Below, one piece after another: positions 32,923-42,334 of a stretch of DNA of 64,000 nt. Below the pieces are notes generated by a model, which worked only from the letters and a program-made list of their open reading frames with translations, made no database searches and was not told the origin of the DNA. Source of the DNA: Rhodoplanes sp. Z2-YC6860 (GTDB lineage Bacteria; Pseudomonadota; Alphaproteobacteria; Rhizobiales; Xanthobacteraceae). Both the position numbers and the translations under genes were made by a program. The stretch spans positions 3,680,029-3,744,028 of the forward strand of contig NZ_CP007440.1 of NCBI RefSeq assembly GCF_001579845.1, in the 5' to 3' direction. How positions within the stretch are numbered: the stretch's first letter is position 1; each line of letters starts with the position of its first letter.

Positions 32923-34308
32923 ATGTCGGAAGAGGTCGATCTGTTCGTGATCGGAGCCGGATCGGGCGGCGTGCGCGCCGCCCGCATCGCGTCCGGTTAT
33001 GGCGCCAGCGTCATGATCGCGGAGGAATTCCGCGTCGGCGGCACCTGCGTGATCCGCGGCTGCGTGCCGAAGAAGCTCTTGGTCTACGCGTCGCGCTTCC
33101 ATGACGAGTTCGAGGACGCCAAGGGCTACGGCTGGACTCTGCATGAGCCGACCTTCGATTGGCCGACGCTCATCGCCAACAAGGACAAGGAAATCGCGCG
33201 CCTCGAGGCGGCCTACACGTCGAACCTCGATCGCTCGAAGGTGAAGGTCGTCAAAAGCCGCGCCGTGCTGGTCGAGCCGCACGCCGTCAAGCTTCTGGCC
33301 ACCGGCGAGACCGTGCGCGCCAAGCACATCCTGATTGCGACCGGCGGCTGGCCGTCGGTCGGCAAGGACATCGAAGGCCACGAGCACGTCATCACCTCCA
33401 ACGAAGCGCTGCATCTGACCGAGCTGCCCAAGCGCATCCTCATTCAGGGCGGCGGCTATATCGCGCTGGAGTTCGCCACGATCTTCAACGGGCTCGGCTC
33501 CGACGTCACCGTGGTCTATCGCGGCGACAACATCCTGCGCGGCTTCGACGAAGACGTGCGCGCGCATGTTCGCACCGAGCTCGAGAAGCGCGGCATCAAG
33601 ATCATCACCAAGGCCATCGTCGAGGGCATCGAGAAGGTCGACCACGGCCTCTGCGTGCAGCTCTCCGACCATCATCAGCAGATCCTGGTCGACAAGGTGA
33701 TGTTCGCGACCGGCCGGCGGCCGAACGTCAAGAACATCGGTCTCGAGGCAGCGGGCGTCGCGCTGAACGACAAGGGCGCGATCGCCGTCAACGAATATTC
33801 GCAGACCAACGTGCCGCACATCTACGCGGTGGGCGACGTCACCGACCGCATCGCGCTCACGCCGGTCGCGATCCGGGAGGGGCACTCCTTTGCCGACACC
33901 GTGTTCGGCGGCAGGCCGACCAAGGTCGATCACACCGACGTGCCGACGGCGGTCTTCACAGAGCCCGAGGTTGGCGTGGTCGGCCTGACTGAAGCTCAGG
34001 CCATCGAACGGTTTCCCAAGGTCGACATCTACAAGGCCACCTTCAAGCCGATGAAGGCCACGCTGTCCGGCCGCGACACCCGCATGCTGATGAAGCTGAT
34101 CGTCGACGGCATGACCGACCGGGTGGTCGGCTGCCATATCGTCGGCGCCGATGCCGGCGAGATGATCCAGGTGGTCGGCATCGCGGTGAAGATGCGGGCC
34201 ACCAAGGCCGACTTCGACGCCACCATGGCGCTGCATCCGAGCGCGGCCGAAGAGCTCGTGACGATGCGGACGAAGTTCGCCACCCGTGTCCGCGAAGCGG
34301 CCGAATAG
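32923..34308 (+). CDS. gor: Glutathione-disulfide reductase
   Basis: A 461-residue flavoprotein. FAD motif FVIGAGSGGVRAARIA, redox disulphide GGTCVIRGCVPKK, NAD(P)-binding GGGYIALEFATIF and YRGDNILRGF, then YAVGDVTDRIALTPVA. The C-terminal catalytic His-Glu is in ALHPSAAEELVTM. It keeps glutathione reduced in the cytosol. An AGGGG site precedes ATG 32923. The residues after the second GxG (VVYRG) suggest NADPH use but do not prove it. Confidence 0.94.
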   Translation: MSEEVDLFVIGAGSGGVRAARIASGYGASVMIAEEFRVGGTCVIRGCVPKKLLVYASRFHDEFEDAKGYGWTLHEPTFDWPTLIANKDKEIARLEAAYTSNLDRSKVKVVKSRAVLVEPHAVKLLATGETVRAKHILIATGGWPSVGKDIEGHEHVITSNEALHLTELPKRILIQGGGYIALEFATIFNGLGSDVTVVYRGDNILRGFDEDVRAHVRTELEKRGIKIITKAIVEGIEKVDHGLCVQLSDHHQQILVDKVMFATGRRPNVKNIGLEAAGVALNDKGAIAVNEYSQTNVPHIYAVGDVTDRIALTPVAIREGHSFADTVFGGRPTKVDHTDVPTAVFTEPEVGVVGLTEAQAIERFPKVDIYKATFKPMKATLSGRDTRMLMKLIVDGMTDRVVGCHIVGADAGEMIQVVGIAVKMRATKADFDATMALHPSAAEELVTMRTKFATRVREAAE

Positions 34309-34463
34309 ATCTACGCGCGGCAGAATAGGTTTGTGGTCAGGGACTTGGCGGCGTTTTCGGCGCCAAAACACGAGACTGAGGCGCACGCTGGCGTTTTGAT
34401 CGGCTCGCCGCTATAAGTCCGCGTCCCGACACGGGAAATTCAAATCAGCGGGAGTTTTGTGCC

Positions 34464-35864
34464 GTGGCCGAGCGTTGGACGCGTGACAGCTGGCGAAACA
34501 AGCCGATCATCCAGGTGCCGGAATATCCGGACCAGGCGGCATTGCAGAACGTCGAGCGGCAGCTCGCGGGCTATCCGCCGCTGGTGTTTGCCGGCGAGGC
34601 GCGCAACCTGAAAGAGGCGCTGGGCCGTGTGGCCAACGGCGAGGGTTTCCTGCTGCAGGGCGGCGACTGCGCCGAAAGCTTCACCGATCCGAGCGCAAAC
34701 AACATCAGCGCCAACAACATCCGCGACTTCCTTCGCGTCTTTCTTCAGATGGCGGTGGTGCTGACCTATGCCGCCTCCGTGCCGGTGGTGAAGGTCGGCC
34801 GCATCGCCGGCCAGTTCGCCAAGCCCCGGTCATCGCCCGTCGAGAAGAAGAACGGCATCGAGCTGCCGAGCTATCGCGGCGACATCATCAACGGGCCGGA
34901 GTTCACGGCCGCGGCCCGCGTGCCCGATCCGCAACGTCTGATCGAGGCCTATCGGCATTCGGCCTCGACCTTGAACCTGATCCGCGCGCTGACCCATGGC
35001 GGCTATGCGAGCCTCGGCCGCGTCCACCAGTGGATGCTCGATCTCGATCCGAAGTCGGGCCAGCGTTACACGGAATTGGCGGACCGGATTTCCGAGGCGC
35101 TGGCCTTCATGCAGGCCTGCGGGTTGGACCTGGAAAAGCATCCGGAGCTCAAGACCACCGACTTCTATACGAGCCACGAAGCGCTGCTGCTCGGCTTCGA
35201 GCAGGCGCTGACGCGCGAGGACTCGACACATCCCGGCACCTGGTGCGCGACCTCGGCCCATATGGTCTGGATCGGCGACCGCACCCGGCAGCTCGACCAC
35301 GCCCATGTCGACTTCTGCCGCGGCATCATCAATCCGCTCGGCCTCAAGTGCGGCCCGTCGTCGAAGATCGACGAGATGTTGCGGCTGATCGACGTGCTCA
35401 ACCCGGAGAACGAGCCCGGCCGGCTGACGCTGATCGTGCGAACCGGCGCCGAGAAGGTCGGCGAGATGTTGCCGCAGATGATCCGTGCCGTGAAGCGCGA
35501 GGGCAAATCGGTGGTGTGGTCGTGCGATCCGATGCACGGCAACACCATCACGGCCACGACGGGCTACAAGACCCGGCCGTTCGACCTGATCCTCAAAGAG
35601 CTGAAGTCGTTCTTCCAGGTCCACGCGGCGGAAGGCACCCATGCCGGCGGCGTGCATCTGGAGATGACCGGGCAGAACGTCACCGAATGCACCGGCGGCG
35701 CGCATGCCATCACCGACGAAGGGCTGAACGCGCGCTATCACACGCTGTGCGATCCACGGCTCAATGCTGAGCAGGCGATTGAGATGGCCTTCCTGATGGC
35801 CGATCTGCTCAAGGCTGAGCGTGCGCACCGCGTGAAGCCGTTGCCCGCGGCAGCTGGACTCTGA
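34464..35864 (+). CDS. 3-deoxy-7-phosphoheptulonate synthase, class II
   Basis: A 466-residue DAHP synthase of the plant/mycobacterial class II type. Key parts are [11 protein letters not shown] (metal-ligand Cys), [59 protein letters not shown] (His and Glu ligands) and the Asp in LCDPRLN. It performs the first step of the shikimate pathway from phosphoenolpyruvate and erythrose-4-phosphate. It starts at GTG 34464 after GGGAG. It lies next to pentose-phosphate gene rpiA, which helps supply its sugar substrate. Confidence 0.94.
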   Translation: MAERWTRDSWRNKPIIQVPEYPDQAALQNVERQLAGYPPLVFAGEARNLKEALGRVANGEGFLLQGGDCAESFTDPSANNISANNIRDFLRVFLQMAVVLTYAASVPVVKVGRIAGQFAKPRSSPVEKKNGIELPSYRGDIINGPEFTAAARVPDPQRLIEAYRHSASTLNLIRALTHGGYASLGRVHQWMLDLDPKSGQRYTELADRISEALAFMQACGLDLEKHPELKTTDFYTSHEALLLGFEQALTREDSTHPGTWCATSAHMVWIGDRTRQLDHAHVDFCRGIINPLGLKCGPSSKIDEMLRLIDVLNPENEPGRLTLIVRTGAEKVGEMLPQMIRAVKREGKSVVWSCDPMHGNTITATTGYKTRPFDLILKELKSFFQVHAAEGTHAGGVHLEMTGQNVTECTGGAHAITDEGLNARYHTLCDPRLNAEQAIEMAFLMADLLKAERAHRVKPLPAAAGL

Positions 35865-35874
35865 TGGCAAGATC

Positions 35875-36228
35875 GTGCTGCGGCTTCTGAAGGCAACGCT
35901 GAACAGCTGGAACGGTCTGCGCGCAGCAGCCCGCAGCGAAGAGGCGTTCCGTCAGGAACTCGTGGCTTTCATCCTGGCGCTGCCGGCCGCGTTCCTGGTC
36001 GCAACGGACACGTGGCGAAGGGTGATGCTGATCGGCGTGATCGTGCTGCTGATGATTGTCGAACTGCTCAACACTGCGGTCGAGAAGCTTTCCGATCATG
36101 TCACGCCGCATCATCACGATGCGATCGGCCGCGTGAAGGACATGGCGTCCGCTGCGGTCGGTCTGTCGCTCCTGCTCGCCGGCATCGTGTGGCTGGTGGC
36201 GATCGCCGAACGGTTCGGGTTGATCTAA
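35875..36228 (+). CDS. dgkA: Diacylglycerol kinase, prokaryotic DgkA type
   Basis: A 117-residue integral membrane enzyme with three helices. The signature ELLNTAVEKLSDHV (with the catalytic-site Glu and Asn) follows TM2, and EEAFRQE is the conserved cytosolic acidic motif. It phosphorylates diacylglycerol with ATP for lipid recycling. It starts at GTG 35875, 10 bases after the DAHP synthase stop. The tail IAERFGLI is normal. No unusual feature. Confidence 0.92.
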   Translation: MLRLLKATLNSWNGLRAAARSEEAFRQELVAFILALPAAFLVATDTWRRVMLIGVIVLLMIVELLNTAVEKLSDHVTPHHHDAIGRVKDMASAAVGLSLLLAGIVWLVAIAERFGLI

Positions 36229-36268
36229 CTCTCTCCCCGCGGTCATTCGGGGCGCGCCACGCGCCGCC

Positions 36269-36408
36269 GTCATTCCGGGGCGCTTGGCATTAGCGCGTTC
36301 ACGCGCGTCTTTGACGCGCTATGGCGAGCGAACCCGGAATCCAGTTCCGGAGGAAGTCTTTGAGTGTCTGGATTCTGGGTTCGCGCCTTTGGCGCGCCCC
36401 GGAATGAC
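36269..36408. repeat. Dispersed palindromic repeat element (copy A)
   Basis: A long imperfect inverted repeat running from GTCATTCCGGGG at one end to CCCCGGAATGAC at the other. It contains a 34-base core at 36292-36325 (AGCGCGTTCACGCGCGTCTT, then TGACGCGCTATGGC), seen again at 40807-40840 with one mismatch. It fills most of the spacer between dgkA and the next gene. The rest of the spacer shows no gene. Confidence 0.75.
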
Positions 36409-36665
36409 TTGTGGTTGGCTTTATCGTTAATCGGTTCTGACGGCTTTTCACGCTGCGCAGGTGCGCATTGGCGAATGTGCTGCATCAAGAAATGCCCGCA
36501 TTTATTGGGTCCGCCGCAATCACCGCTAACGAAGTGCAAATTCTGCGGTGCCGTGTTTTCGCGGTCCATTAACGCTGCCCGCGTGAGCACGTCCGCGGCC
36601 GCAACCGGCTAACAACTTGAAAAGTTTTCACGTTGCATTTTGCGCATCGACGAAAGGAATTCTTC

Positions 36666-38009
36666 GTGACGCGCGCTCCGCTCTCAATCGCTGTGACCTT
36701 GCTGCTCGCTGTGTCGGCGATGGCTGCGCGCGCGGCCGGAGGCGACGATGCACAGTGGCCCTCGCTCGGCGACGACGCGCAGTGGCCGAACGTCAAGCTT
36801 GACGATGCGCCGCCGATCAATGCGAGGCCGGCCTTCATCCCTCCCGATGAGCCCGTTGCGAAACCCGTCAAACACACGTCCTTGTTCGCGCCCGAAACAA
36901 GCCGGCTCGACATCACCGGCAGCACCGCGGAATGGCCGAACGTCAAGCTCGACGAGGCGCCGCAGATCAATCCGAAACCGGCCTTCGTCGCCGACAAGGC
37001 CGCAGCGAAGTCCGCCTCAGTGTCGTCGCCAAATATGAGCCGTCTCGAAGCCAGCGACAGCATGGCGGCGCAGTGGCCCAACGTGACGAAAGCGCCGCCC
37101 CAGCATATGCCCGAAGTGGAGCCGCAGCCGACCGCCTTCGTCTTCGAGGCGGGCACGCGCTACTGGTACTCCTTCGGCAACTACCGCTTTGCCTTCTCCA
37201 ACGGCGTGCAGGGCTTCGGCACGCCGACCTCGACGCTCGACTGGAAGAATCTGGAGGCTCATAGCGGCGAGGTCTTCGCCCGCCTCGATCACAAGCCCTC
37301 CGGTTTCTTCGTCAAAGGCCTCGTCGGTGGCGGCGCCCTCACATCGGGCTATATCGACGACAAGGACTTCTTCGAGGCTCAGGCCAAGTTCTCCGACACG
37401 CGCAGCCAGGTGCAGAACGGCAGTCTCGCCTATGCGATGATCGATTTCGGCTGGTCCTTTCAGCCGGCGCACAACGTCAAGGTGGGGGTGTTCGCCGGCT
37501 ACCACTATTGGAGCGAGAAGGCGACCGCATATGGTCTGCTCTGCAAGCAGCAGCAGCCGGCGCTGGGCTGCGCCTTCGTCGGCGCGGTGCCGCTCGGCTA
37601 TGATGTCGCGGTGGGTCGATATGAGCCGACCTGGCACGCCGTGCGCCTTGGCATGGATGCCAAGGTCGCGATCGATCAGAACTGGTCATGGAGCGGCGAG
37701 ATCGCGGCTGTGCCCTATGCGTCGGTCGAGAACAAGGACAGCCATCTGCTGCGGCAGAGCTACGCCGACCTTGGGCCTGCGCCGAACGTCATCTCCGACA
37801 GCAGCTATGCCTACGGTGTCGAGGCCGAGATGTTCGTCAACTACGCGATCACGCCGAATATCGAGATTGGCACCGGACTGCGCTACTGGGGCCTGTTCGC
37901 GCGCAGCGGGAGCACGCGCTTCGGCCCGGACTTCGGCACCAAAGACCGGCTCGATAATTTTGACCAGCAGCGCTACGGCGTGCTGGCCCATATCAAGGGC
38001 AAATTCTGA
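36666..38009 (+). CDS. Outer membrane beta-barrel protein with tandem N-terminal repeats
   Basis: A 447-residue protein. It has a signal peptide (VTRAPLSIAVTLLLAVSAMA), then a low-complexity region with three copies of a short unit (AQWPNVKLDDAPPINARPAF, AEWPNVKLDEAPQINPKPAF, and AQWPNVTKAPPQ...QPTAF). The barrel follows, with aromatic-rich alternating strands (FEAGTRYWYSFGNYRFAFS) and a terminal Phe (HIKGKF). GTG 36666 is preceded by AAAGGA 6 bases upstream. No known porin family is recognised. It stands alone. Confidence 0.75.
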   Translation: MTRAPLSIAVTLLLAVSAMAARAAGGDDAQWPSLGDDAQWPNVKLDDAPPINARPAFIPPDEPVAKPVKHTSLFAPETSRLDITGSTAEWPNVKLDEAPQINPKPAFVADKAAAKSASVSSPNMSRLEASDSMAAQWPNVTKAPPQHMPEVEPQPTAFVFEAGTRYWYSFGNYRFAFSNGVQGFGTPTSTLDWKNLEAHSGEVFARLDHKPSGFFVKGLVGGGALTSGYIDDKDFFEAQAKFSDTRSQVQNGSLAYAMIDFGWSFQPAHNVKVGVFAGYHYWSEKATAYGLLCKQQQPALGCAFVGAVPLGYDVAVGRYEPTWHAVRLGMDAKVAIDQNWSWSGEIAAVPYASVENKDSHLLRQSYADLGPAPNVISDSSYAYGVEAEMFVNYAITPNIEIGTGLRYWGLFARSGSTRFGPDFGTKDRLDNFDQQRYGVLAHIKGKF

Positions 38010-38152
38010 CCGGCACACCTGATTTTACGGGGAGGCGGCGCGCGGATTGCCGGAGAGCAATCCGCGCGTCATTCATTGGCATGAGCGACCGCGGGAGGCG
38101 CAAACGCCAATCGTTGCCTATGATGTCACGTCGGTTACGCGATGGAGCCATC

Positions 38153-38518
38153 ATGGCAAGATATTGGGGACTATGGTCGGGACGATCCTCGGGGCAATCC
38201 TGGGGACAATCCTTGCGCTGCGCGACGATCCTTTTGCTTGCGCTGTCGTCGTCGCGAGCAAGCGGGCAGGACATCCCGGGCCTGGAAGGCTGTACCGCTG
38301 AAAAGCAGATGGAGCGTCGGACCGGATGCCTGCAGAGCAATGATGAGTTCCTGCAGCAGTCGCTATCGAAGCTTTCGCGCGACATGCAGGCCAAGCTTAC
38401 CGCTTCGGCGCGTGCGCTCGCTGCGGCCCAGGCCGAAATTGCCACGCTCAAGTCGGCCGTGGAAAAATTGAATGGCGATGTCGCCCAATTGAAGGTTGAA
38501 GCGGCGGCCAAGAAATAG
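38153..38518 (+). CDS. Hypothetical secreted or membrane protein with C-terminal coiled coil
   Basis: A 121-residue protein. The N-terminus has a hydrophobic stretch (CATILLLALSSSRASG) that may be a signal peptide. The region IPGLEGCTAEKQMERRTGCLQ carries two Cys residues, then a long helical coil (SLSKLSRDMQAKLTASARAL ... LKSAVEKLNGDVAQLKVE). ATG 38153 with GGAG upstream is preferred over earlier in-frame codons. No family is recognised. Confidence 0.6.
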   Translation: MARYWGLWSGRSSGQSWGQSLRCATILLLALSSSRASGQDIPGLEGCTAEKQMERRTGCLQSNDEFLQQSLSKLSRDMQAKLTASARALAAAQAEIATLKSAVEKLNGDVAQLKVEAAAKK

Positions 38519-38593
38519 GCGGCCATCCCGAAGGCTTTAGGCCATGGAACCTTGCCGATTGCCGCAACACGTTCCGCGCGCTAGATCATCGGT

Positions 38594-40336
38594 ATGAATG
38601 CCCGCCCCGCTGACAGCCTGAAAATCGCGCTCGCGCAGCTCAATCCGACCGTCGGCGACGTCGCCGGCAATGCCGCGAAGGTCCGACGCGCCCGCGATGA
38701 GGCGCAAAAGCTTGGCGCCGACCTCCTGGCATTTCCCGAGCTGTTCATCGCGGGTTATCCGCCCGAGGATCTGGTGCTCAAGCCGGCCTTCCAGGCGGCC
38801 TGCCGGGCAGCGGTCGAGGCGCTGGCGCGCGAAACGAAAACCGGCCCGGCGCTGCTTGTCGGCACGCCCTGGGTCGAGGACGGCAAGCTCTACAACGCCT
38901 ATGCGCATCTTGCGGGCGGCGTGATCGCGGCGCTGCGCTACAAGGTCGATTTGCCCAATTACGGCGTGTTCGACGAGAAGCGCGTGTTCACGCCGGGGCC
39001 GATGCCCGGTCCGATTCTGTTCAACGGCGTCCGCATCGGCATTCCCATTTGCGAGGACATCTGGGGCGCTGAAGTCGTCGAATGCGTCAGCGAGACCGGC
39101 GGCGAGATTCTCCTGGTGCCGAACGGCTCGCCCTACTGGCGCGGCAAGACCGAGCATCGGCTCAACATCGCGGTGTCGCGTGTGGTCGAGTCCGGCCTGC
39201 CGCTGATCTATCTCAACATGGTCGGCGGCCAGGACGAGCTCATTTTCGACGGCGCGTCTTTCGTGCTCAATGCCGACCGCAGTCTCGCCGCGCAACTGCC
39301 GACCTTCCGCGAGACCGTGGCGCTGACCGAATGGAGGCGTGAGGCGGGGAGCTGGCGCTGCGTCGCCGGTCCGATGACGCGGCAGGACGAGAACGACAAG
39401 ACCGACTACGGCGCCTGCGTTCTGGGGCTTGCCGACTACGTCAACAAGAACGGCTTCAAGGGCGTGGTGTTCGGCCTTTCCGGCGGCATCGACTCGGCGC
39501 TCTGCGCCGCCATGGCGGTCGATGCGCTCGGCCCCGAGCGCGTGCGCGCCGTGATGATGCCGTACCGCTTCACCTCGCAGGATTCGCTCGACGATGCGGC
39601 GGGCATCGCAAAGGCGCTTGGCATCCAGTACGACATTCTCACGATCGAGAAGGCCGTGCTCGGCATCGAGGAAAGCGTCGCGCCGGTGTTTGCCGGCCGC
39701 AACCGCGACGTCACCGAGGAGAACATCCAGGCTCGCGCCCGCGGCGTCATCCTGATGGCGATCTCCAACAAGTTCGGTCTGATGGTGGTGACAACCGGCA
39801 ACAAGTCGGAGATGTCGGTCGGCTACGCGACGCTCTATGGCGACATGAACGGTGGCTTCAATCCGATCAAGGACCTGTACAAGACCGAGGTGTTTCGGCT
39901 GTCGCGCCTGCGCAACGCCTGGAAGCCCGACAACGCGCTCGGCCCCGACGGCCCGGTGATCCCGGAGAACGTCATCACCAAGCCGCCGACGGCCGAGCTT
40001 CGCGAGAATCAGAAGGACCAGGATTCGCTGCCGCCCTACGACATGCTCGACCAGGTCCTCGAAGCACTCGTCGAGCGCGAGGAATCTGTTGCGCAGATCG
40101 TGGCGAAGGGCTTCGACAAGGACATCGTGCTGAAGGTTGCGCGGCTGCTCGACATTGCCGAATACAAGCGCCGCCAGGCCGCGCCGGGCGTGAAGGTGAC
40201 GCTGAAGAACTTCGGCCGCGACCGCCGTTATCCCATCGTGAACCGCTTCCGCGATTTGGGCGAGCCGCTGCCCGAGCCGGACAAGACGCTCTTGAAGGCC
40301 GGCGCAGCGGCGAAGAGCGAAGCATTCGATTTCTGA
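38594..40336 (+). CDS. nadE: Glutamine-dependent NAD(+) synthase
   Basis: A 580-residue two-domain enzyme. The N-terminal nitrilase-fold glutaminase has Glu in FPELF, Lys in YKVDLPNYGVFDEKRVF and Cys in IPICEDIW. The C-terminal synthetase has the ATP-PPase loop SGGIDSALCAAM, then TTGNKSEMSVGYATLYGDM. It amidates nicotinic acid adenine dinucleotide in the last step of NAD synthesis. It is full length with no oddity and starts alone at ATG 38594. Confidence 0.96.
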   Translation: MNARPADSLKIALAQLNPTVGDVAGNAAKVRRARDEAQKLGADLLAFPELFIAGYPPEDLVLKPAFQAACRAAVEALARETKTGPALLVGTPWVEDGKLYNAYAHLAGGVIAALRYKVDLPNYGVFDEKRVFTPGPMPGPILFNGVRIGIPICEDIWGAEVVECVSETGGEILLVPNGSPYWRGKTEHRLNIAVSRVVESGLPLIYLNMVGGQDELIFDGASFVLNADRSLAAQLPTFRETVALTEWRREAGSWRCVAGPMTRQDENDKTDYGACVLGLADYVNKNGFKGVVFGLSGGIDSALCAAMAVDALGPERVRAVMMPYRFTSQDSLDDAAGIAKALGIQYDILTIEKAVLGIEESVAPVFAGRNRDVTEENIQARARGVILMAISNKFGLMVVTTGNKSEMSVGYATLYGDMNGGFNPIKDLYKTEVFRLSRLRNAWKPDNALGPDGPVIPENVITKPPTAELRENQKDQDSLPPYDMLDQVLEALVEREESVAQIVAKGFDKDIVLKVARLLDIAEYKRRQAAPGVKVTLKNFGRDRRYPIVNRFRDLGEPLPEPDKTLLKAGAAAKSEAFDF

Positions 40337-40399
40337 CGACGACCGAATTTGTCCGGAGCCACCGTGGCTCCGGACAATGTCGGTTTGCGCACATCGTCA

Positions 40400-40576
40400 T
40401 CATCCATTGCTTTCGTTTGTTACAGCATCTTCCAATGCCGGTTTCACCACCGGATATTCCAGACTGCAAAACCCGCATTTGAAGACGTGGTGGTCGAACG
40501 GATGCTGACGAAACACATTCTTGAGATGCATCTCGCGCCCACAGACAGGGCAGGGTGGTTTCTTGACCTCAGACAT
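40400..40576 (-). CDS. Small zinc-ribbon protein
   Basis: A 58-residue protein. It has two Cys pairs, CPVCG near residues 9-13 and CGFC near 34-37, separated by HLKNVFRQHPFDHHVFK, which is a zinc-ribbon-like layout with several His. ATG 40576 has a strong GAGGAG site. The stop is at 40400. No specific family is recognised. It is convergent with nadE. Such proteins may bind nucleic acid or act as metal-binding accessory proteins; that is inference. Confidence 0.65.
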   Translation of the reverse strand: MSEVKKPPCPVCGREMHLKNVFRQHPFDHHVFKCGFCSLEYPVVKPALEDAVTNESNG

Positions 40577-40781
40577 GACTCCTCGCTTTCTGCGAACGCA
40601 GATTGTTTGGGGTTCCGGCTGCGGTTGGGGTGGCTGGTTAACGCGCGACGCAAAAATGGGTGCCGACGGAAGCGGAACTTTATTTTTCCGAAAGGTGGGA
40701 ACTTGGAAATTTCATCGTCGAAATAATGTGTTGCGAAGCGTGAACGAGACGTCTTCGGATCGCGATCCGCCGCTCTCTCGA

Positions 40782-40861
40782 CCTCATCTTGAAAGGCGTT
40801 GCCATAAGCGCGTTCACGCGCGTCTTCGACGCGCTATGGCAACGCGTCTCGAAAGATGAGG
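40782..40861. repeat. Dispersed palindromic repeat element (copy B)
   Basis: An inverted repeat with arms CCTCATCTTGAAAGGCGTTG and the complementary right arm ending CGAAAGATGAGG. Its centre is the 34-base core (40807-40840) also present at 36292-36325. The spacer 40577-40937 holds no other gene. Confidence 0.75.
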
Positions 40862-40937
40862 TGGCCACCGCCGTTACAACATACGGGCGGCCTCGTGCTT
40901 CAGCGTGGACGGAGCAATATTTACAGCTGCGCCGAAA

Positions 40938-42191
40938 TCAGCGCGCCGGAATGAAAGTCGGACCCACTTCACGTATTTGGCGATTGGGATCGGGCTTCAC
41001 CGGCTGCGACCCGTCTGCCGGCGCCGCTTGGGCGGCGATGGCTGCCGGTGTCAACGGATTGGCAGGCGCTGCCTGTGCGGCGGCAGGAGCGGCAGGCTGA
41101 GCGGACCTTGGTGGTGCCGTTCGGGTCGCGGGCGCCGCAACCGGCTTGCCTGGCACGCTGCCGCGCGGCGGCTGCGACAACTGCTTGGCGCGCTGCTCGT
41201 TGACCACGATGTCGCCCTGTTCGACGGTCGGGTCGTCGACGCCCTTCATCGTCTGCGCCCAGCTTTCGCCGGTCTTGCGGCAGCTGCAATTGTTGTCCCA
41301 AGCCTGCCGGTATTTGAACGCGTTCGGCAGCGACGTGTACGGCTGGTTGCCGTTGACCGACACCGCCTGATTGATGTCTTCGCCGGGATTCTTGTGAGTG
41401 AACAGCTGCACCTCGGTGGCCGGGCACGAGTTCTGGCAGATCTTCTCGTCTTCGGGGAAGCGGCTTGGATTGGTCGCGAACGAGATCGGATAGAAGAAGC
41501 CGTCGCAGGTGCGCACGCAGACCGTGCGATAGGTGCCGCCGGGGGCCGCAAAGCCCGCGTCGGCGCCCGGCGGTGCGATCGCGGTGCCGGGTCCAGGACC
41601 GAACAGCGTGTCGAAGAAACCGCCGCTGCGTGCCGGCGGGTTTGCCGCGACCGCGGCGCGATACTGCGCACCGCAATTGTTCTGCGACAGCGCGACCAGG
41701 ATGGCGCGGCGCTGCGCGTCACGCTCGGGCGCGGGATCTTCGCGTAGCCGCTCGAGGTCGGCGTTGATGCGGTCGAGATTGGCGCGCATCTGCGAAATCT
41801 TGGAGTTGAGCGGTCCGCATTGCTGCGACCTTCCGCCGCTGAACAGCGCGAAGAAGTTGCTCTCGTTGCAGCCCATGCGCCGCGCCGCGTCCTCCTGACG
41901 ATCGATCTCCGCCTGCTGGCTCGCGGCGGCCGCCTCGAACTTGCCAAGCTGTTCGGCGCGACCCTGGTCGGCCGAGCCGCGGTCGAAGGTCTGAAGCTGC
42001 GTCTCGAGCCGTGCGCAGACCGGATTGCCTTGGGACATGCCTCCTTGGGACATTCCGCCCTGGGAGACCTGCGGTGGCGCGGCCTGCTGCTGGGCAGGCG
42101 GCGGCGGCAACTGTTGCTGCGCATGCGCTGCGCCCACCGCGGCAAGCCACACGGCAGCCGGTCCAATGGCACGGCGCAACATCACATGCAT
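40938..42191 (-). CDS. DUF2865-family secreted Cys-rich protein
   Basis: A 417-residue protein. It has a signal peptide (LRRAIGPAAVWLAAVGAAHA), a Gln/Pro-rich stretch with tandem SQGGM repeats, and a helical domain (ASQQAEIDRQEDAARRMGCN). The DUF2865 core follows (RTVCVRTCDGFFYPISFATN, EKICQNSCPATEVQLF). A Pro/Ala-rich C-terminus ends with VGPTFIPAR. Multiple conserved Cys suggest disulphides. GGGGAA precedes ATG 42191. Function unknown; similar proteins are frequent in Rhizobiales. Confidence 0.8.
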   Translation of the reverse strand: MHVMLRRAIGPAAVWLAAVGAAHAQQQLPPPPAQQQAAPPQVSQGGMSQGGMSQGNPVCARLETQLQTFDRGSADQGRAEQLGKFEAAAASQQAEIDRQEDAARRMGCNESNFFALFSGGRSQQCGPLNSKISQMRANLDRINADLERLREDPAPERDAQRRAILVALSQNNCGAQYRAAVAANPPARSGGFFDTLFGPGPGTAIAPPGADAGFAAPGGTYRTVCVRTCDGFFYPISFATNPSRFPEDEKICQNSCPATEVQLFTHKNPGEDINQAVSVNGNQPYTSLPNAFKYRQAWDNNCSCRKTGESWAQTMKGVDDPTVEQGDIVVNEQRAKQLSQPPRGSVPGKPVAAPATRTAPPRSAQPAAPAAAQAAPANPLTPAAIAAQAAPADGSQPVKPDPNRQIREVGPTFIPAR

Positions 42192-42334
42192 CAGCGTTCC
42201 CCAAATCCGCCCGGAAGTCCGCCCGGCGGCGGCAAAGCATAGGCTTGGCTTGGGACCCCCCGTCCCAAAGCCTCGGGGGCGGGACTTTGACCCGCCAATG
42301 GTGTCCAAAGTTTGGACGGCAGTTGCAGTCATGG

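Noticed and set aside
36477-36612. Short frame with Cys pairs (KKCPHLL, KCKFCG) upstream of the OMP gene
   Set aside because: No ribosome binding site, lies between a repeat and another gene, and the rest of the sequence has no zinc-finger pattern. Chance cannot be ruled out.
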